A DNA stretch of 64,000 nt from Oreohelix idahoensis (taxonomy: Eukaryota > Mollusca > Gastropoda > Stylommatophora > Oreohelicidae): contig JAMPIV010009925.1 of NCBI GenBank assembly GCA_024509875.1, positions 553,501 through 617,500 on the forward strand. Reading direction: 5' to 3'. Below the pieces are notes generated by a model. That model did not search any database and had not been told where the DNA came from. It saw only the letters and a program-made list of their open reading frames with translations. The stretch's first letter is position 1; every line of letters starts with the position of its first letter. Both the position numbers and the translations under genes were made by a program. Positions 46,718 through 59,527 of this stretch are shown piece after piece.

Positions 46718-46722
46718 GTGGT

Positions 46723-48174
46723 CTCTTTTAATCCTCCGCTATGGTAAAATTCCTTCAATGCGTGATGATAGTTTTATTAAATCCAATTGAGGAAAAAAAC
46801 TAGGCTCAGTCACAGTCAGGAAAATATGTACTCTCTCACAGTAAACAGTAAATATGATATCGCTACTGGCGATGATTACCTTCCAGTTTATCTTACAGGT
46901 TTGTAAGGGTAATTTGATGATTATTCTTTAAAATGTTCTTGGGTGGGCTTTATTTCATTTAATTCTGACAGCTAGGTCGCAAAAAGACCGCCACAAGATT
47001 ATATTTTAAAAGAAATGTGTCTTCAATATGACTGGAAGTTTATAGGATGATTTCTTTATTTCTTTCTTTATTTAGCTGGGACCGCAGGTACGATCACTCT
47101 GTGTGAAAGAAAAAAGACATGCAACATACCGAAAAATCAAGCGCGATAAATTTCCCGTTAAGCCTATAATACACTCGAGTATTTAATTATGTATTTAATA
47201 AACACTGCGCGAATTCTAGTGGTTTAAACACACATCTATAAAACTAGGACTTAACTGAATTTATTAATTATAAATTCCTTCGCGACTTTAAAAGTTAATT
47301 TAAGCATCTATTATCTTTTGAAATAATATAATAGATAGATCATTATATTTACAACTGGAACTATTGAGATGGTTTAATTTAATAGATTTAAATTAACACA
47401 AACTCCATTGAAATAGAATGACTGAACTAGACCACTGATCACTTTACACAATATATATTACCGCTTTGCACAGAATAGAAATCACTGCAAATATATATAT
47501 AAAATCCAGGGGAAAATCTATAACAAGATTTCAATAAAGCTAGTGCTTCTGTAAAGGTCTGGCCAGCGAGTGATAACGTGTCTAGTCTTCATGGTCTATT
47601 TAGCTAAAATGGAATGTAAGTTGAGTGGGACATGATAAACTTGACAGCTTATTTGATCTCACGAACTTTTGGGGATCTGACCGCCAAATCAAGAGAAGAA
47701 ACCGCACCCTGGTCTTCGGATCTCCGTTCTCTGCTGCCCGTTTCGGCTTTCCCCGTTCGCTCGGTTCTGCGATTGACACCGAGACGCGAAATTAGCGGCA
47801 AGCAACTGCGTCTCGTATCAGGGACCACTACTGTCTTTGATAACGCCGATAGTCTCCCCTGAAATCCCTCAGTCTATCTCTTTGATCTCGTCGCTGTATC
47901 TGTTTGATTCTGGCGACGCCCCCCCCCCACTGGCGAAGTTAATTAAAATAACTGCCTATGATTGTTCAAGAGATGTTAGTGGGCGTGATTTAATCTCTCC
48001 TTAAATCAATGCGATGACCAGACTGAACGATAGGTAAACTTTCCGCATATCAATCAGCAAACGTGTTTTGCCCTCTGTGTGGAACAATTGCATAGCTAAT
48101 GAATCCACGTGAAAGAAGTCCCGTTTTACAAGAATTACAACAAAGTTCAGGGTCAGCCGAGTTCGTCCATCACA
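46723..48174 (-). repeat. 5' LTR of element B, right part (after the element C insertion)
   Basis: Matches 30555-32011 with few substitutions (for example TTAAAA/TTTAAA near 47223 and a shorter C-run near 47920). It ends CCATCACA, followed by the target duplication GACAT at 48175-48179. Confidence 0.92.
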
Positions 48175-48179
48175 GACAT

Positions 48180-49178
48180 AGACAATTTGCAGGCATAGAG
48201 AGGAGAAAGACGAAACAGGAGGGTGTAAGCATAGTACAAGAAAAGTACCAGCTGGACATAGAATCAGAATTCGATTCGTCAAGTAGGGAGGATAGAGTTA
48301 TGGGCCCCGACGAATATGGTTACAGGTCGGACGAGCTCGAGCATATAACGGACGACGAAGGCCGTAGAATTTATTGGCCGAAAGATGAGAAAAGCGATCC
48401 GGGATGTATAAATCACATAAAGGAGAATACCAAAATAAGTGAACCAAGTGTACATGAGATAAGGAAGGAAATAAAAGGTACCTTAAAAGGAGCCGATCTT
48501 AACACCTTGACGACAAGGAAGGTCCGAAAATTGCTGGAAGGAAAGTTTGATACAGACTTATCAAAAAGGCAAAGAGAAGTTCATAACCTTGTGATCGAAA
48601 TCATGGATGAAGAAACAGATATGGAAGACACAGATAATGAGGATTACAAAGAAGAGTATAGATCGACCAGGAGAAAAAGTCGACAGACAGTTAATGAAGC
48701 AGAATATAGCAGTAGACGGAGCTGGTCTTCGGAATCAGTGTCGATGGATTCAGACAGTGCAGTGTCTGAGGAGAGTGACGGTAGTCACAGACACAAAAGC
48801 ACTTTTAGAGGAGAAGAGAGTAGTACAGGAAGTAAGGAAGAAGGGAGTAAATGTGGAGATAGTAGTAGAGAAAGTGAGTTTCCAATATACAATCTGGAGA
48901 AAATAATAGCGGACAATGCAGAAATGTGGATGCGACAGGCAGAAACAATCAGGCAGACTGCATGGAGGGAGGCGGATAAACGATTGAAAGAGAAGCTTGG
49001 ATGTATAAATCAGATAAATACGAAGGAAATTACCAAAATAGTTGAACCAAGCATAGAGGAGTTGAAAAGGGTAATAGAAGCCACCATAAAGCGGCCTGAT
49101 TTTAACTTCTCAAGAAGCATGGTTTGGAGAGTGCTAGAGGGGAAATATCATACACACTTTCCACAAACAAGAATTTAA
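48180..49178 (+). CDS. element A ORF3, C-terminal part with two DEK_C-like domains
   Basis: Continues in frame from 29485 once element B and one GACAT are removed; the combined ORF is about 498 codons. Two similar modules are seen. The first (48441-48614) reads EPSVHEIRKEIKGTL, DLNTLTTRKVRKLLEGKF, DLSKRQREVHNLVIEIM. The second (49044-49176) reads EPSIEELKRVIEATI, DFNFSRSMVWRVLEGKYH and ends soon after. The spacing and residues (helix, D-L/F-..-T/S-...V(R/W)..LE.K(F/Y)....) match the DEK C-terminal domain, a small DNA-binding fold also found in chromatin remodelling proteins. Both modules are preceded by GCIN(H/Q)I, so one arose by duplication. Between them is a Ser/Glu-rich acidic linker. It may bind DNA or chromatin (inference). 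Confidence 0.78.
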   Translation, partial: RQFAGIERRKTKQEGVSIVQEKYQLDIESEFDSSSREDRVMGPDEYGYRSDELEHITDDEGRRIYWPKDEKSDPGCINHIKENTKISEPSVHEIRKEIKGTLKGADLNTLTTRKVRKLLEGKFDTDLSKRQREVHNLVIEIMDEETDMEDTDNEDYKEEYRSTRRKSRQTVNEAEYSSRRSWSSESVSMDSDSAVSEESDGSHRHKSTFRGEESSTGSKEEGSKCGDSSRESEFPIYNLEKIIADNAEMWMRQAETIRQTAWREADKRLKEKLGCINQINTKEITKIVEPSIEELKRVIEATIKRPDFNFSRSMVWRVLEGKYHTHFPQTRI

Positions 49179-50569
49179 ATAGATATGGTTCTGACGAAAA
49201 TGATAGGTGACGCAAACAGGAAAAGGTGGATAGAAAAGGCAGAGCAGGCAAATCGTCATCGAAGTCAGAAGAGAAATAAGAGAGATTTTTGCGGCAGTGG
49301 CCGAGTCTTATGAAGGCTTTGGGGAGAAATCATATTTTTTTTTCTCCGTAATACATGAAGAGAAAACAAATGTGTTGAGAACGTTCCAGGGAGGGAACGA
49401 AAAACATATTTAAAAAAACGTTAAGTGCGGCGTTTGCCAGACTACAAATGTGAGTCTATGGAGGGTAACCCTCACCGAACATATACAGTAGAAATTTAGA
49501 CATGGGGAGACAGTGTTGTGGAGAAGGAAAAAGGAGATAGCACAAAGAGTAGTTCCAGGGAGGGAACGAGAAACATATAAAAACGTTAAGTGTGGTGTTT
49601 ATCAGACTACAAATGTGAGTCTATTGAGGATAACCCTCACCGAACATATATAACAGAAATTCTGACACTGGGAGAGTGTTGTGGGAAAGGAAGTCAAGTG
49701 ACAGGTCAGCAGCAGAAAAATACGCAAGTAGGTCAAAGCGACTACGCGGTTTCAGATAGGTAGACCAAAGAAGTTGAAAATATTTCTGCGTAGTAGACCA
49801 AGGACAGGAGTCTAGTTAGCAAAGGGTGGATAGCATGATGGCAGTTCAGTGTTGCCATGATAGTAAATGGCTCACGCCATCATGAACTATGTATATAGGG
49901 AGACGTGACAGAAGACATGTTTGGCTTTATACGAGAGAAGAGGAAGGCCAGACAATTCACACCAGGTGTGTGGTGACAGAAGATAATACTATATGACGGG
50001 TTTACGTGTATGACAATAGGAGTGACTGGATGAGTAAAAGGAAATAAACTTTGTATGGTTAAGTACACAGTTGGTAGAATGTGAGTGAGAAAGACAAGGG
50101 TTAAGAACAGTCATAAATGTGAAGAGGAAAGGTCACTTAAGAAAAGTGACGGGAAAAGAGTTATTCCTCAGTTTTGTTATGATAATATGTTGTAATGTAA
50201 GAAAATAATGACATGTTAAGTGATATGAAAAAAAAATGAAGACCACTAAGGAAGTCAAATGTATGTTTTTGAAATCATGTAATATGAGCAGACAGGAGAA
50301 AAAGCAAAGATGAGTGGTCGTAAATGGGAACGAGATGTTGATGAATGTACGTTCCCAGTACAATTTAATTGAGTTGTGTAAAAGGAAATTGTCCTTTGGC
50401 ACAGATAGTAATTGGTAATGTGCTGAGCTAGGGTTGTAACAGCACAATGCTAAGGATATTGTTTTTGTTTTGATACATAGTTAAGTACAATAATGGCTGG
50501 TACAGTCGTTAAAATAAATTTTTTCTCCTACGGATAAATAATTTATTTTTAGGGGAGAAAGGGAGATAA
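49179..50569 (+). other. 3' noncoding region of element A
   Basis: A ~1.4-kb region without recognised coding sequence. It contains a 169-bp tandem duplication (49383-49690) and ends with a purine-rich tract (AGGGGAGAAAGGGAG, 50551-50565) beside the 3' LTR. Short minus-strand frames here have no motif. Confidence 0.65.
49383..49690 (+). repeat. tandem duplication in the element A 3' region, 169-bp period
   Basis: Two copies starting GTTCCAGGGAGGGAACGA (49383 and 49552) share AAAACGTTAAGTG, CAGACTACAAATGTGAGTC and TAACCCTCACCGAACATATA. The first copy contains the imperfect hairpin GAGGGTAACCCTC. Confidence 0.85.
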
Positions 50570-50994
50570 TGTGGCAGTTAGGGAACGATTTACAGTCAAA
50601 GGGAAGGAATAAAGAGAATTATGAATGGGAAGGTTTAGATAGAGTACAAAAAGGAGATGCGCGAACAATGTTGCGCATGACAGAGGTGAAGGGTAATCCA
50701 GTGAATCACGCTTTTCTTAGCGGGCAGTCCAGAAGCGTGAGGCAGAGAGGGAAGCCGCATATACGCGGCAGCCATGTTAATGGCAGTATTCAAGTAGTTT
50801 AGATGATAATTATTTCATGGACAAGGAAGTAGTTTGGGCAATGATTAACCCGAAATAGTGAACAGTGAGAAATTCTTGTCTAGAAGGAGAAACGGTGTGA
50901 GTTAGTTATTATTCAGAAAGGAAAAGGTACGTAGAGTGTTTTACAATACATATAGACAGTAGTCATATTCTTCAGTGAGGCAAGGGAAATTAAC
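50570..50994 (+). repeat. 3' LTR of element A
   Basis: Near-identical to 21696-22119. It ends ...GGGAAATTAAC; the next bases (GCCTTC) do not repeat the left flank (TGATTAT), so no target duplication is seen. Confidence 0.9.
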
Positions 50995-51229
50995 GCCTTC
51001 ATGACCGGGATTGCTTGATTTTGACAAATAAAAACGCGGGACACTTTTCGTCTGTTGTTTTTCTGTTGTCCAAGTGTTGTACTTCTTTATTTCTTACGAG
51101 TGCCTGAAAACATACCTTTATGTTTGTCTAATATTAATTTACTGTTTACAGGCCTCGGGTTTCCCTTCCTTATGTGTTATTTATGTTTATACAATACCAG
51201 AAACCTACCCTCTGTTCTATACTACTGTC

Positions 51230-51610
51230 CTTAAGTCTTCTACTATTTACTGGACCCAGTATCAAGGTCTTTGTCTTGTTTGGACTGACACATACTGTTA
51301 ATAGGGGAACAACAGAAGTGATTGCGTCATTAAAGGGCTGAGTTTCCCACTGTATACTTCCGGTGTTATCTTGTGTGTTTCGTACTGATAAATAGTCAGC
51401 AAAGCATCCTTTTTTGGGGATGCCTAGCTGGCCGTGGGGTCAGTGTGATTCGCTTGATAGCTAGGCGGAGTTGTCGTACGGAAGGTACGGGGTTCGAACC
51501 CTGGGTAAGCCACTCACGTCTGTTGTTTTTCTGTGGTCCAAGTGTTCTACTTCTTTATTTCTTACGAGTGCCTGAAAACATACCTTTATGTTTGTCTAAT
51601 ATTAATTTAC
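51230..51610 (+). repeat. dispersed repeat family Y with tRNA-like segment (right copy)
   Basis: Ordered blocks shared with 20520-20925. The tRNA-like core (about 51419-51512) includes GGGATGCCTAGCTGGCCGTG, then a B-box GGTTCGAACCC and GGGTAAGCCA. A partial extra copy of the tail (TCTGTTGTTTTTCTG, TTTCTTACGAGTGCCTGAAA) lies just upstream at 51047-51145. No tRNA gene is claimed; the acceptor stem does not close. Confidence 0.65.
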
Positions 51611-54539
<2,929 letters not shown>

Positions 54540-55090
54540 GTTTAGTGGGAACTGTATTCTTTCTTTACTGTCTATACTGTAACCTAGTGCTAAACTTTTA
54601 ACCTTTGGGGTTATTAACTTGTTGGGTTCTTATCTTCTCAATGAGGGAAGGGCACAGTTATTCTGTTATTTTTCTATATATGTAATTCTGATGTATTTGA
54701 TCTTTCTCTTTTAGATATTCGATGTTGTAAACTTTCATGATAATAAACAACAAAAGAATTAAACTTTGTGTGTTGGTCAGACCCATACCCAAATTTACCA
54801 TAGTTTTTCACGTTTGTGTGTCTTGTTGTCACATAGCTGTGTGTGTGAGTGTGTAGGTAAACTTATATTTCTAGATATTAGGAGGTGCAAGATTGTCTTA
54901 TACTAAATTATAGTCGTATAGATAGGCTGGACTAGAGAAACTACTCATTCCAGAGACAGATCTTCTCCTTAAACTATCCACTCGTGAAAATCTAATTTCT
55001 TACACCTTTACTTCTCACGTATTATTGTCATTCCCTATACTCAGGCGGGACCTTAAATAACTTTAAAACCTATCTACGCACGACACTGGT
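54540..55090 (+). repeat. dispersed repeat family X, third copy (3' portion)
   Basis: Blocks AACCTTTGGGGTTATTAAC, ATGATAATAAAC...TTAAACTTTGTGTG with TTGGTCAGACCC, and TGTCACATAGCTGTGTGTG align in order with the reverse complement of 10905-11260 and in part with 4300-4500. It abuts the 3' break of the LINE at 55112. Confidence 0.5.
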
Positions 55091-55111
55091 CTTTGTCAGA
55101 TAGAAAAGAAG

Positions 55112-56475
55112 TTATTGTCCTTCGTGAAGAACTCTGCATGTCATGTTTTCATATGTTTTCTTTATTAAATTAATGATCTTCAGGGGAACTCCATAATGCC
55201 TCATCAATTTCCAAAGTGATTCTCTGTCTACACTGTCAAATGCCTTTTCATAGTCAACAAATCCGATGTATAGTGCTGAATTCCATTCCAGACTTTGTTC
55301 AACTATTATTCTCAAAGTGGCTATGTGGTATGTACATGATCTGTTTTGTCGAAAACCTGCTTGTTCATCTCTCAGTTTCTTGTCTATGGACTCTTTTAAT
55401 TTCTCAAGGATAATCATGTTTAATACTTTTCCTGGCACTGATAGTAACATTATTCCTCTATAATTTGTGCACTCTTGTAAATTTCCCTTCTTAGGCAACT
55501 TAACCAGATATCCTTCCTTCCATTCTGCTGGTATCTCTTCCTTTTCCCAGACTTTACCAAGTAATTTATATAACATCTCTGTAGCCGTGTCGATATCTGC
55601 TTTGATGGCCTCTGCTGGAATGCCATCAGGTCCAGCCGCTTTTCCATCTCGTAGAAGCTTTATGGCTTTCTTTATTTCTTCCTTCGTTGTTCTTTCACCG
55701 TTAATTTGTAGCTCTTCTTCTGCTGGCTGGATGTCCGGAGGGTTTTGTGGAGCTGGTCTATTGAGAAGGTCCTCAAAATATTCTGTCCACCTCTTCATCT
55801 GCTCTTGTATATTGCTGAGCAGTTTAGTTTTCCATTCTTGTCTTTTATGAGGCAATTTGTTTGCTTGTATTTCCCTGTTAGCTTCTTTGTGCTGTTATAC
55901 AGTTCTCTCATATTTCCTTTGGCTGCAGTATCTTCTGCCTCTCTTGCCAACTCCTCAATATACTTCCTCTTGTCTCTTTTGATACTTCTTTTTAATTCTT
56001 TGTTTGCTTCTGTGTACACTTCTTGAGCCTTGGCTTTGGAACATCTGGTTTTGCTTGTGTTTAAATCTGCTTTCTTGTTTTTTCTGTCTTTTATCTTATT
56101 GATGGTTTCTGTTGTTATCCATGCTTTTTGTTGTTGTTCCCGTTTCCACACTATTTCTTCACATGTCTCACTCCATACAGTTTTGATTTGCTGCCAATAG
56201 TCTTCCGTATTCTCTACATCTTCCAGCTGTTGGAGCACTTGGAATTTGTTGGATATTGTGACCGCAAATTTGTCTCTTGTTTCTATGATTTCTTAGATGT
56301 CCTACATTAAATTGTTGTCTATAATTTTGCATTGTTGCATATCTCTTGAGTTTCATTTTTACTATGGCTATCAGAAGGTGGTGATCTGATACCACATCTG
56401 CTCCTCTATATACCTTTACATCCTGCAATGATCTAAACTTCTTGTTTATGCATATATGATATGCATTAATCACCT
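55112..56475 (-). pseudogene. RTE-like LINE, end of endonuclease through RT, truncated
   Basis: Read on the minus strand: the end of the endonuclease domain (ICINKKFRSLQDVKVYRGAD, then VSDHHLLIAIVK, 56370-56470), a frameshift near 56240-56280, a coiled-coil connector frame (55795-56238), another shift or stop near 55800-55855, then RT motifs in one open frame 55112-55855: EIKKAIKLLRDGKAAGPDGI, NYRGIMLLSVPGKVLN, EQAGFRQNRSC, and FVDYEKAFDSVDRE. It stops after NLIKKTYENMTCRVLHEGQ, before the catalytic ADD box, where family X sequence begins, so it is 3' truncated by rearrangement or a later insertion. The domain layout is that of the element entering at 63279 on the plus strand. Confidence 0.87.
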
Positions 56476-58009
56476 CGAAAAATTAAAGGAGGATTGTTAA
56501 ATACGTTTCATGGACATAGAGAAATTGCATGTACCTGACTGGATTGTTGTGCCGTTTAATAGAGAAATAGAATCTCACCTACTAGATGAACTCATTGATA
56601 TATGTGTGAATCTCTAAGATAAATCATCGTTAAAAAAATCAAAACCTCAATGAATGTTGGAGCAATGTAACCACTGCTACAAAATACCCAACGCTGTGTG
56701 CAGCAGTTAAGCCTTTTTTACCTACATTCTCAAGTTCGTACATGGTTAAAGCTGGTTTAAGCCACGAAAATGCAGTTTTATCAAAGCAAAGAACTTGGTG
56801 ACTTAAGACTAAAACTCAGCCAATCTCCAACCAAATACCAGTGGCCTTATTAATGCTAATCAACATCATCATTCCCATTACCGAATTTAACCAGTTCAGT
56901 AAAAGTTAAGTTAATTTATTGTGCCTCTGTAATCATTTCCTTATTTTATTTACTATTATTTTTTTTCTTGCCAGTGTCGATTAAGGACCAAGGATTTCAT
57001 GGAGGGGTCGGGACTCAAACAAGTTTGAGGACCCCCTGATTTAAATGGTATGAAAAGTTCACTAATCTGAAATAGATGGAACGAGCCAGACAATCACTAG
57101 TGGAACAAGAGGAGAGAAAAGGGCGCTGGCGTTAAAAAGGACACACATTAAGAAAACCAGCTGACAGCACCACAAGGCAGTCCGTGTTCTGGAATCCCTA
57201 GGCTAAGAGAAATACATGGAGATGAAAACACACGGAGAAAAGAGAACTGTAGACATATATCATAGGGATCAAGAAGACACTGGAAAGACATTGAACAGAT
57301 GGCACAGTACAGGAAGGTTTAGCGTGTTTTTTTTAAGGATATGTGCTATATGGTGAGCTGAAAGGTTTTGATTGATTGGCTCAAAGCACTCCCCTTAACA
57401 CTTTCGTCTTTAATGAACAAGGGACCATACTTTAGTTTCATCGGTAAGTATAAGGAAATATGCATTTAGGCTAAGGTCCCTAAACTTGAAAAAAAAAAAA
57501 AAACAGTTTGGAAATTACTCGCTATTCATAAGCTTTGCGCACATAATATTACTTAACGAAAACAAGCATTAATGAACTACGTAGGGGCTTACAAACAAAT
57601 ACGTATTAAAAAAAAACTCAGATATCCTACGTTTTCTGCTTAAAAAATGCGGCTTATAAAATTTGTTCTAGATCAGGGAGTATGCAACCCGTTGTCGCTG
57701 TATAGTGGTAGATCACATGGCTTGATTTGGTAGACCCACAGGCAACGGGGGAGAAAAGAAGATAATAAAAATTAGCTACGGAAATTGTGGATTGGCTCTC
57801 TCACGCCAACGTTTAAAAGGACTCTTATTTCTTATGATGGAACCGCAAAAGCAATTTTTGTTCTGCTTCCGAGTTGTAGCAAGAAACAAATTAATAAGAC
57901 ACATTTTCCCTTTCCGACCTGGCGCACCAAGAGAAAAGCTTATTTCTGTGAAACATACTTCTAATATAAAAGACCTAGCGATTGTGTTGAACTGTATTTT
58001 TTAAATAAA
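56476..58009. other. noncoding, nothing recognised
   Basis: AT-rich with A-runs (57489-57503, 57608-57617). No coding or structural RNA motif was seen on either strand. Confidence 0.4.
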
Positions 58010-58357
58010 AGTGTCTCTTTTCGGCGAGACGCGACCTATTCAACCTAGACCCCAAGATGCAGCAATAGTGAATGCAGTCAGCGACCCATAGCTGTACTGC
58101 TTGCATCAGGACCAGCGAACCAGAGCTGGTCAAGACCGCACTCCACCTCCACGTGGTGGTCCTGGAAACAGTCTGCAGCAGTGCAGTCTGGCTGAGCGAG
58201 TGCGGATCGCAATGGGAAGGCAAACCCGGTCCCTAAAAAATGCCGTGCTGAAGTCGGATGTGTCGACCGAAAGGTGCAGATATCACAGCTTAGGCGTAAA
58301 CAGACACAACGCAACCACCGTCCTTTTCAGGGCGAACGAAGAAGAAGAAGAAGAATC
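58010..58357 (+). repeat. dispersed repeat with (GAA)n end, including a family Z-like start
   Basis: It begins with CGGCGAGACGCG...TTCAACCTAGAC (family Z-like), has a GC-richer body (58080-58330), and ends GAACGAAGAAGAAGAAGAAG at 58335-58354, a retroposon-like tail. The two antiparallel short frames have no recognisable motif, so this is more likely a SINE or LINE 3' UTR than a gene. Confidence 0.5.
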
Positions 58358-58484
58358 TAGATACACGGATGACTCGGTTATATTAGGATACATCTCCAAA
58401 TAAAGAAGACTTTTCGTTCTGGTGTATTTTAGCTTTGATCTTGTTTTTTTTTTTTTTTTTTAAATAACATTTTGTTGGCCTCAT

Positions 58485-58590
58485 TTTGGCGTTTTTTTTG
58501 GCGAGGCGTGCCAGTTTCAACCTAGACACAAGATTCCCTCAAGTGAAAAAAGACCTTGCGGTCTGTTTCATTGTACAATATTCATGATGT
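58485..58590 (+). repeat. dispersed repeat family Z
   Basis: TTGGCGAGGCGTGCCAGTTTC, CCTAGACACA and GACCTTGCGGTCTGT match 21595-21690. It is preceded by a T-run at 58443-58461. Confidence 0.6.
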
Positions 58591-59110
58591 ATATCATATC
58601 TTGTTAATCCGTGTATGCAATTAAAATATGCCTTTCAAAATTAATTATATTACATTTACACATTTAAAAAAAAAAAAAAACAGAAATGCTACACACAACT
58701 TAACTTTTCTTTTAATTTTCACTTAAAGTTTTAAAATGTAATTAAAACTTTGTAATTGCGTTGAAAAATATTAACAATTGGCGTAGTTACTTGCAAACAA
58801 AAGAAACCTGTTTTTATCATTCTGATTATTTTCCTTGATTCAGCCTTTAGGCGTTTATATAATACAATGAATGAACTTGCAAATTGGTGGTCAGTCAAAT
58901 TTTCCGAATGTGTCTCCAGAGGTGTAATGCTTTGAGGCAAGAATTCACAGAAATTCACTTTTCTATCTATGGCGCCAGCTTATTATTATTATTTTTTTTT
59001 ACCAAAACGGTGGAAACCAAATTATTTTACCTGGCAATATGCGTCAAAATTACTTCCCCTTAAACGGTCCTTAAACGATAGTAGTATGTCATGCACGTTT
59101 CGAGTCGCAT
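58591..59110. other. AT-rich noncoding DNA, nothing recognised
   Basis: Contains an A-run at 58666-58680 and a T-run near 58992-59000. No coding motif. Confidence 0.4.
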
Positions 59111-59205
59111 TCTGCAGGATAAGCGTGACTTTTATATAGTAAAATACTCCGATCGATTCTGCAGGATGAGCGTGACTTTTATATAAGGAAATACTCAGAT
59201 CGATA
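59111..59205 (+). repeat. tandem duplication, ~50-bp unit
   Basis: Two copies of ATTCTGCAGGAT(A/G)AGCGTGACTT followed by TTATATA and AAATACTC(C/A)GATCGAT. Confidence 0.85.
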
Positions 59206-59314
59206 ATGGCGGCGTTGGTTAGTGAGTAGTTATTGTGTTGGTATTTTAAGTGTTGTGTATGACTCAGCAATGTGTTGTTATGTTTCTTTATTAAGGTGTT
59301 ACAACATATATACA

Positions 59315-59349
<35 letters not shown>

Positions 59350-59500
59350 CATACATATATACAACATACATACAATATATATTTTACAACATGTAGACAA
59401 CATTTATACAAAGGCCAAGGCTTTTTAATATAGTTGTAATAAATATATTTAATATCACAGTGTTTTGTTACAGCTTCTGCCCAGAACAAATATAAATAAA
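59206..59500. repeat. noncoding with (AC)n/(TA)n microsatellite
   Basis: An (AC)n run followed by (AT)n lies at about 59315-59350. The 155-codon minus-strand frame across it is low complexity and not supported as a gene. Confidence 0.6.
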
Positions 59501-59527
59501 CGGCTTAGGGTAGTAGAAGAAAAAGGA

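Larger units (their letters stand above)
38213..46722 (+). mobile_element. Gmr1-like Ty3/gypsy LTR retrotransposon, element C, apparently intact
   Basis: An 8500-bp element (38218-46717) flanked by the 5-bp duplication GTGGT (38213-38217 and 46718-46722). The two 690-bp LTRs show no difference by eye. There is one 1707-codon gag-pol ORF. The uninterrupted copy of the target is visible in the other element B LTR (near 30549), which confirms both the insertion point and the duplication. A purine tract AAGGGGAGG lies upstream of the 3' LTR (about 46007-46015). It is recent and potentially autonomous. Confidence 0.95.
29486..48174 (-). mobile_element. Gmr1-like Ty3/gypsy LTR retrotransposon, element B (interrupted by element C)
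   Basis: Direct repeats starting TGTCGTAAATTTATTTTGAG at 29486 and 37291 and ending CCATCACA at 32011 and 48174 are its ~2.4-2.5-kb LTRs. The right one is split by element C. GACAT at 29481-29485 and 48175-48179 is the 5-bp target duplication. Without C the element is about 10.2 kb. Coding is on the minus strand: gag, protease-integrase, RT-RNase H. Integrase before RT is the reverse of most Ty3/gypsy elements and is known from Gmr1-like ones. A polypurine tract (AAAAGAGGGGACGA on the minus strand) abuts the 3' LTR at 32012. Confidence 0.93.
21696..50994 (+). mobile_element. Ty3/gypsy LTR retrotransposon, element A (interrupted by element B)
   Basis: Near-identical direct repeats beginning TGTGGCAGTTAGGGAACG at 21696 and 50570 are its LTRs (~424 bp, ~4 substitutions and one 2-bp indel by eye). 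Without the inserted element B (29486-48179) it is about 10.6 kb. Order: LTR, 1.6-kb leader, gag, protease-RT-RNase H-integrase, a third ORF, 1.4-kb 3' region, LTR. A purine-rich tract (AGGGGAGAAAGGGAG, 50551-50565) precedes the right LTR. No tRNA primer site beginning TGG follows the left LTR and no target-site duplication is found. Nonsense codons in gag and pol make this copy non-autonomous. Confidence 0.93.

Noticed and set aside
51419..51512. Possible tRNA gene (B box GGTTCGAACCC)
   Set aside because: The acceptor stem and anticodon arm do not fold convincingly, and the same segment occurs with divergence at 20.7 kb, so it is treated as a SINE-type repeat.
59022..59489. 155-codon minus-strand frame next to the polymerase pseudogene, considered as a second viral gene
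   Set aside because: It spans an (AC)n/(TA)n microsatellite and a tandem duplication and has no motif.
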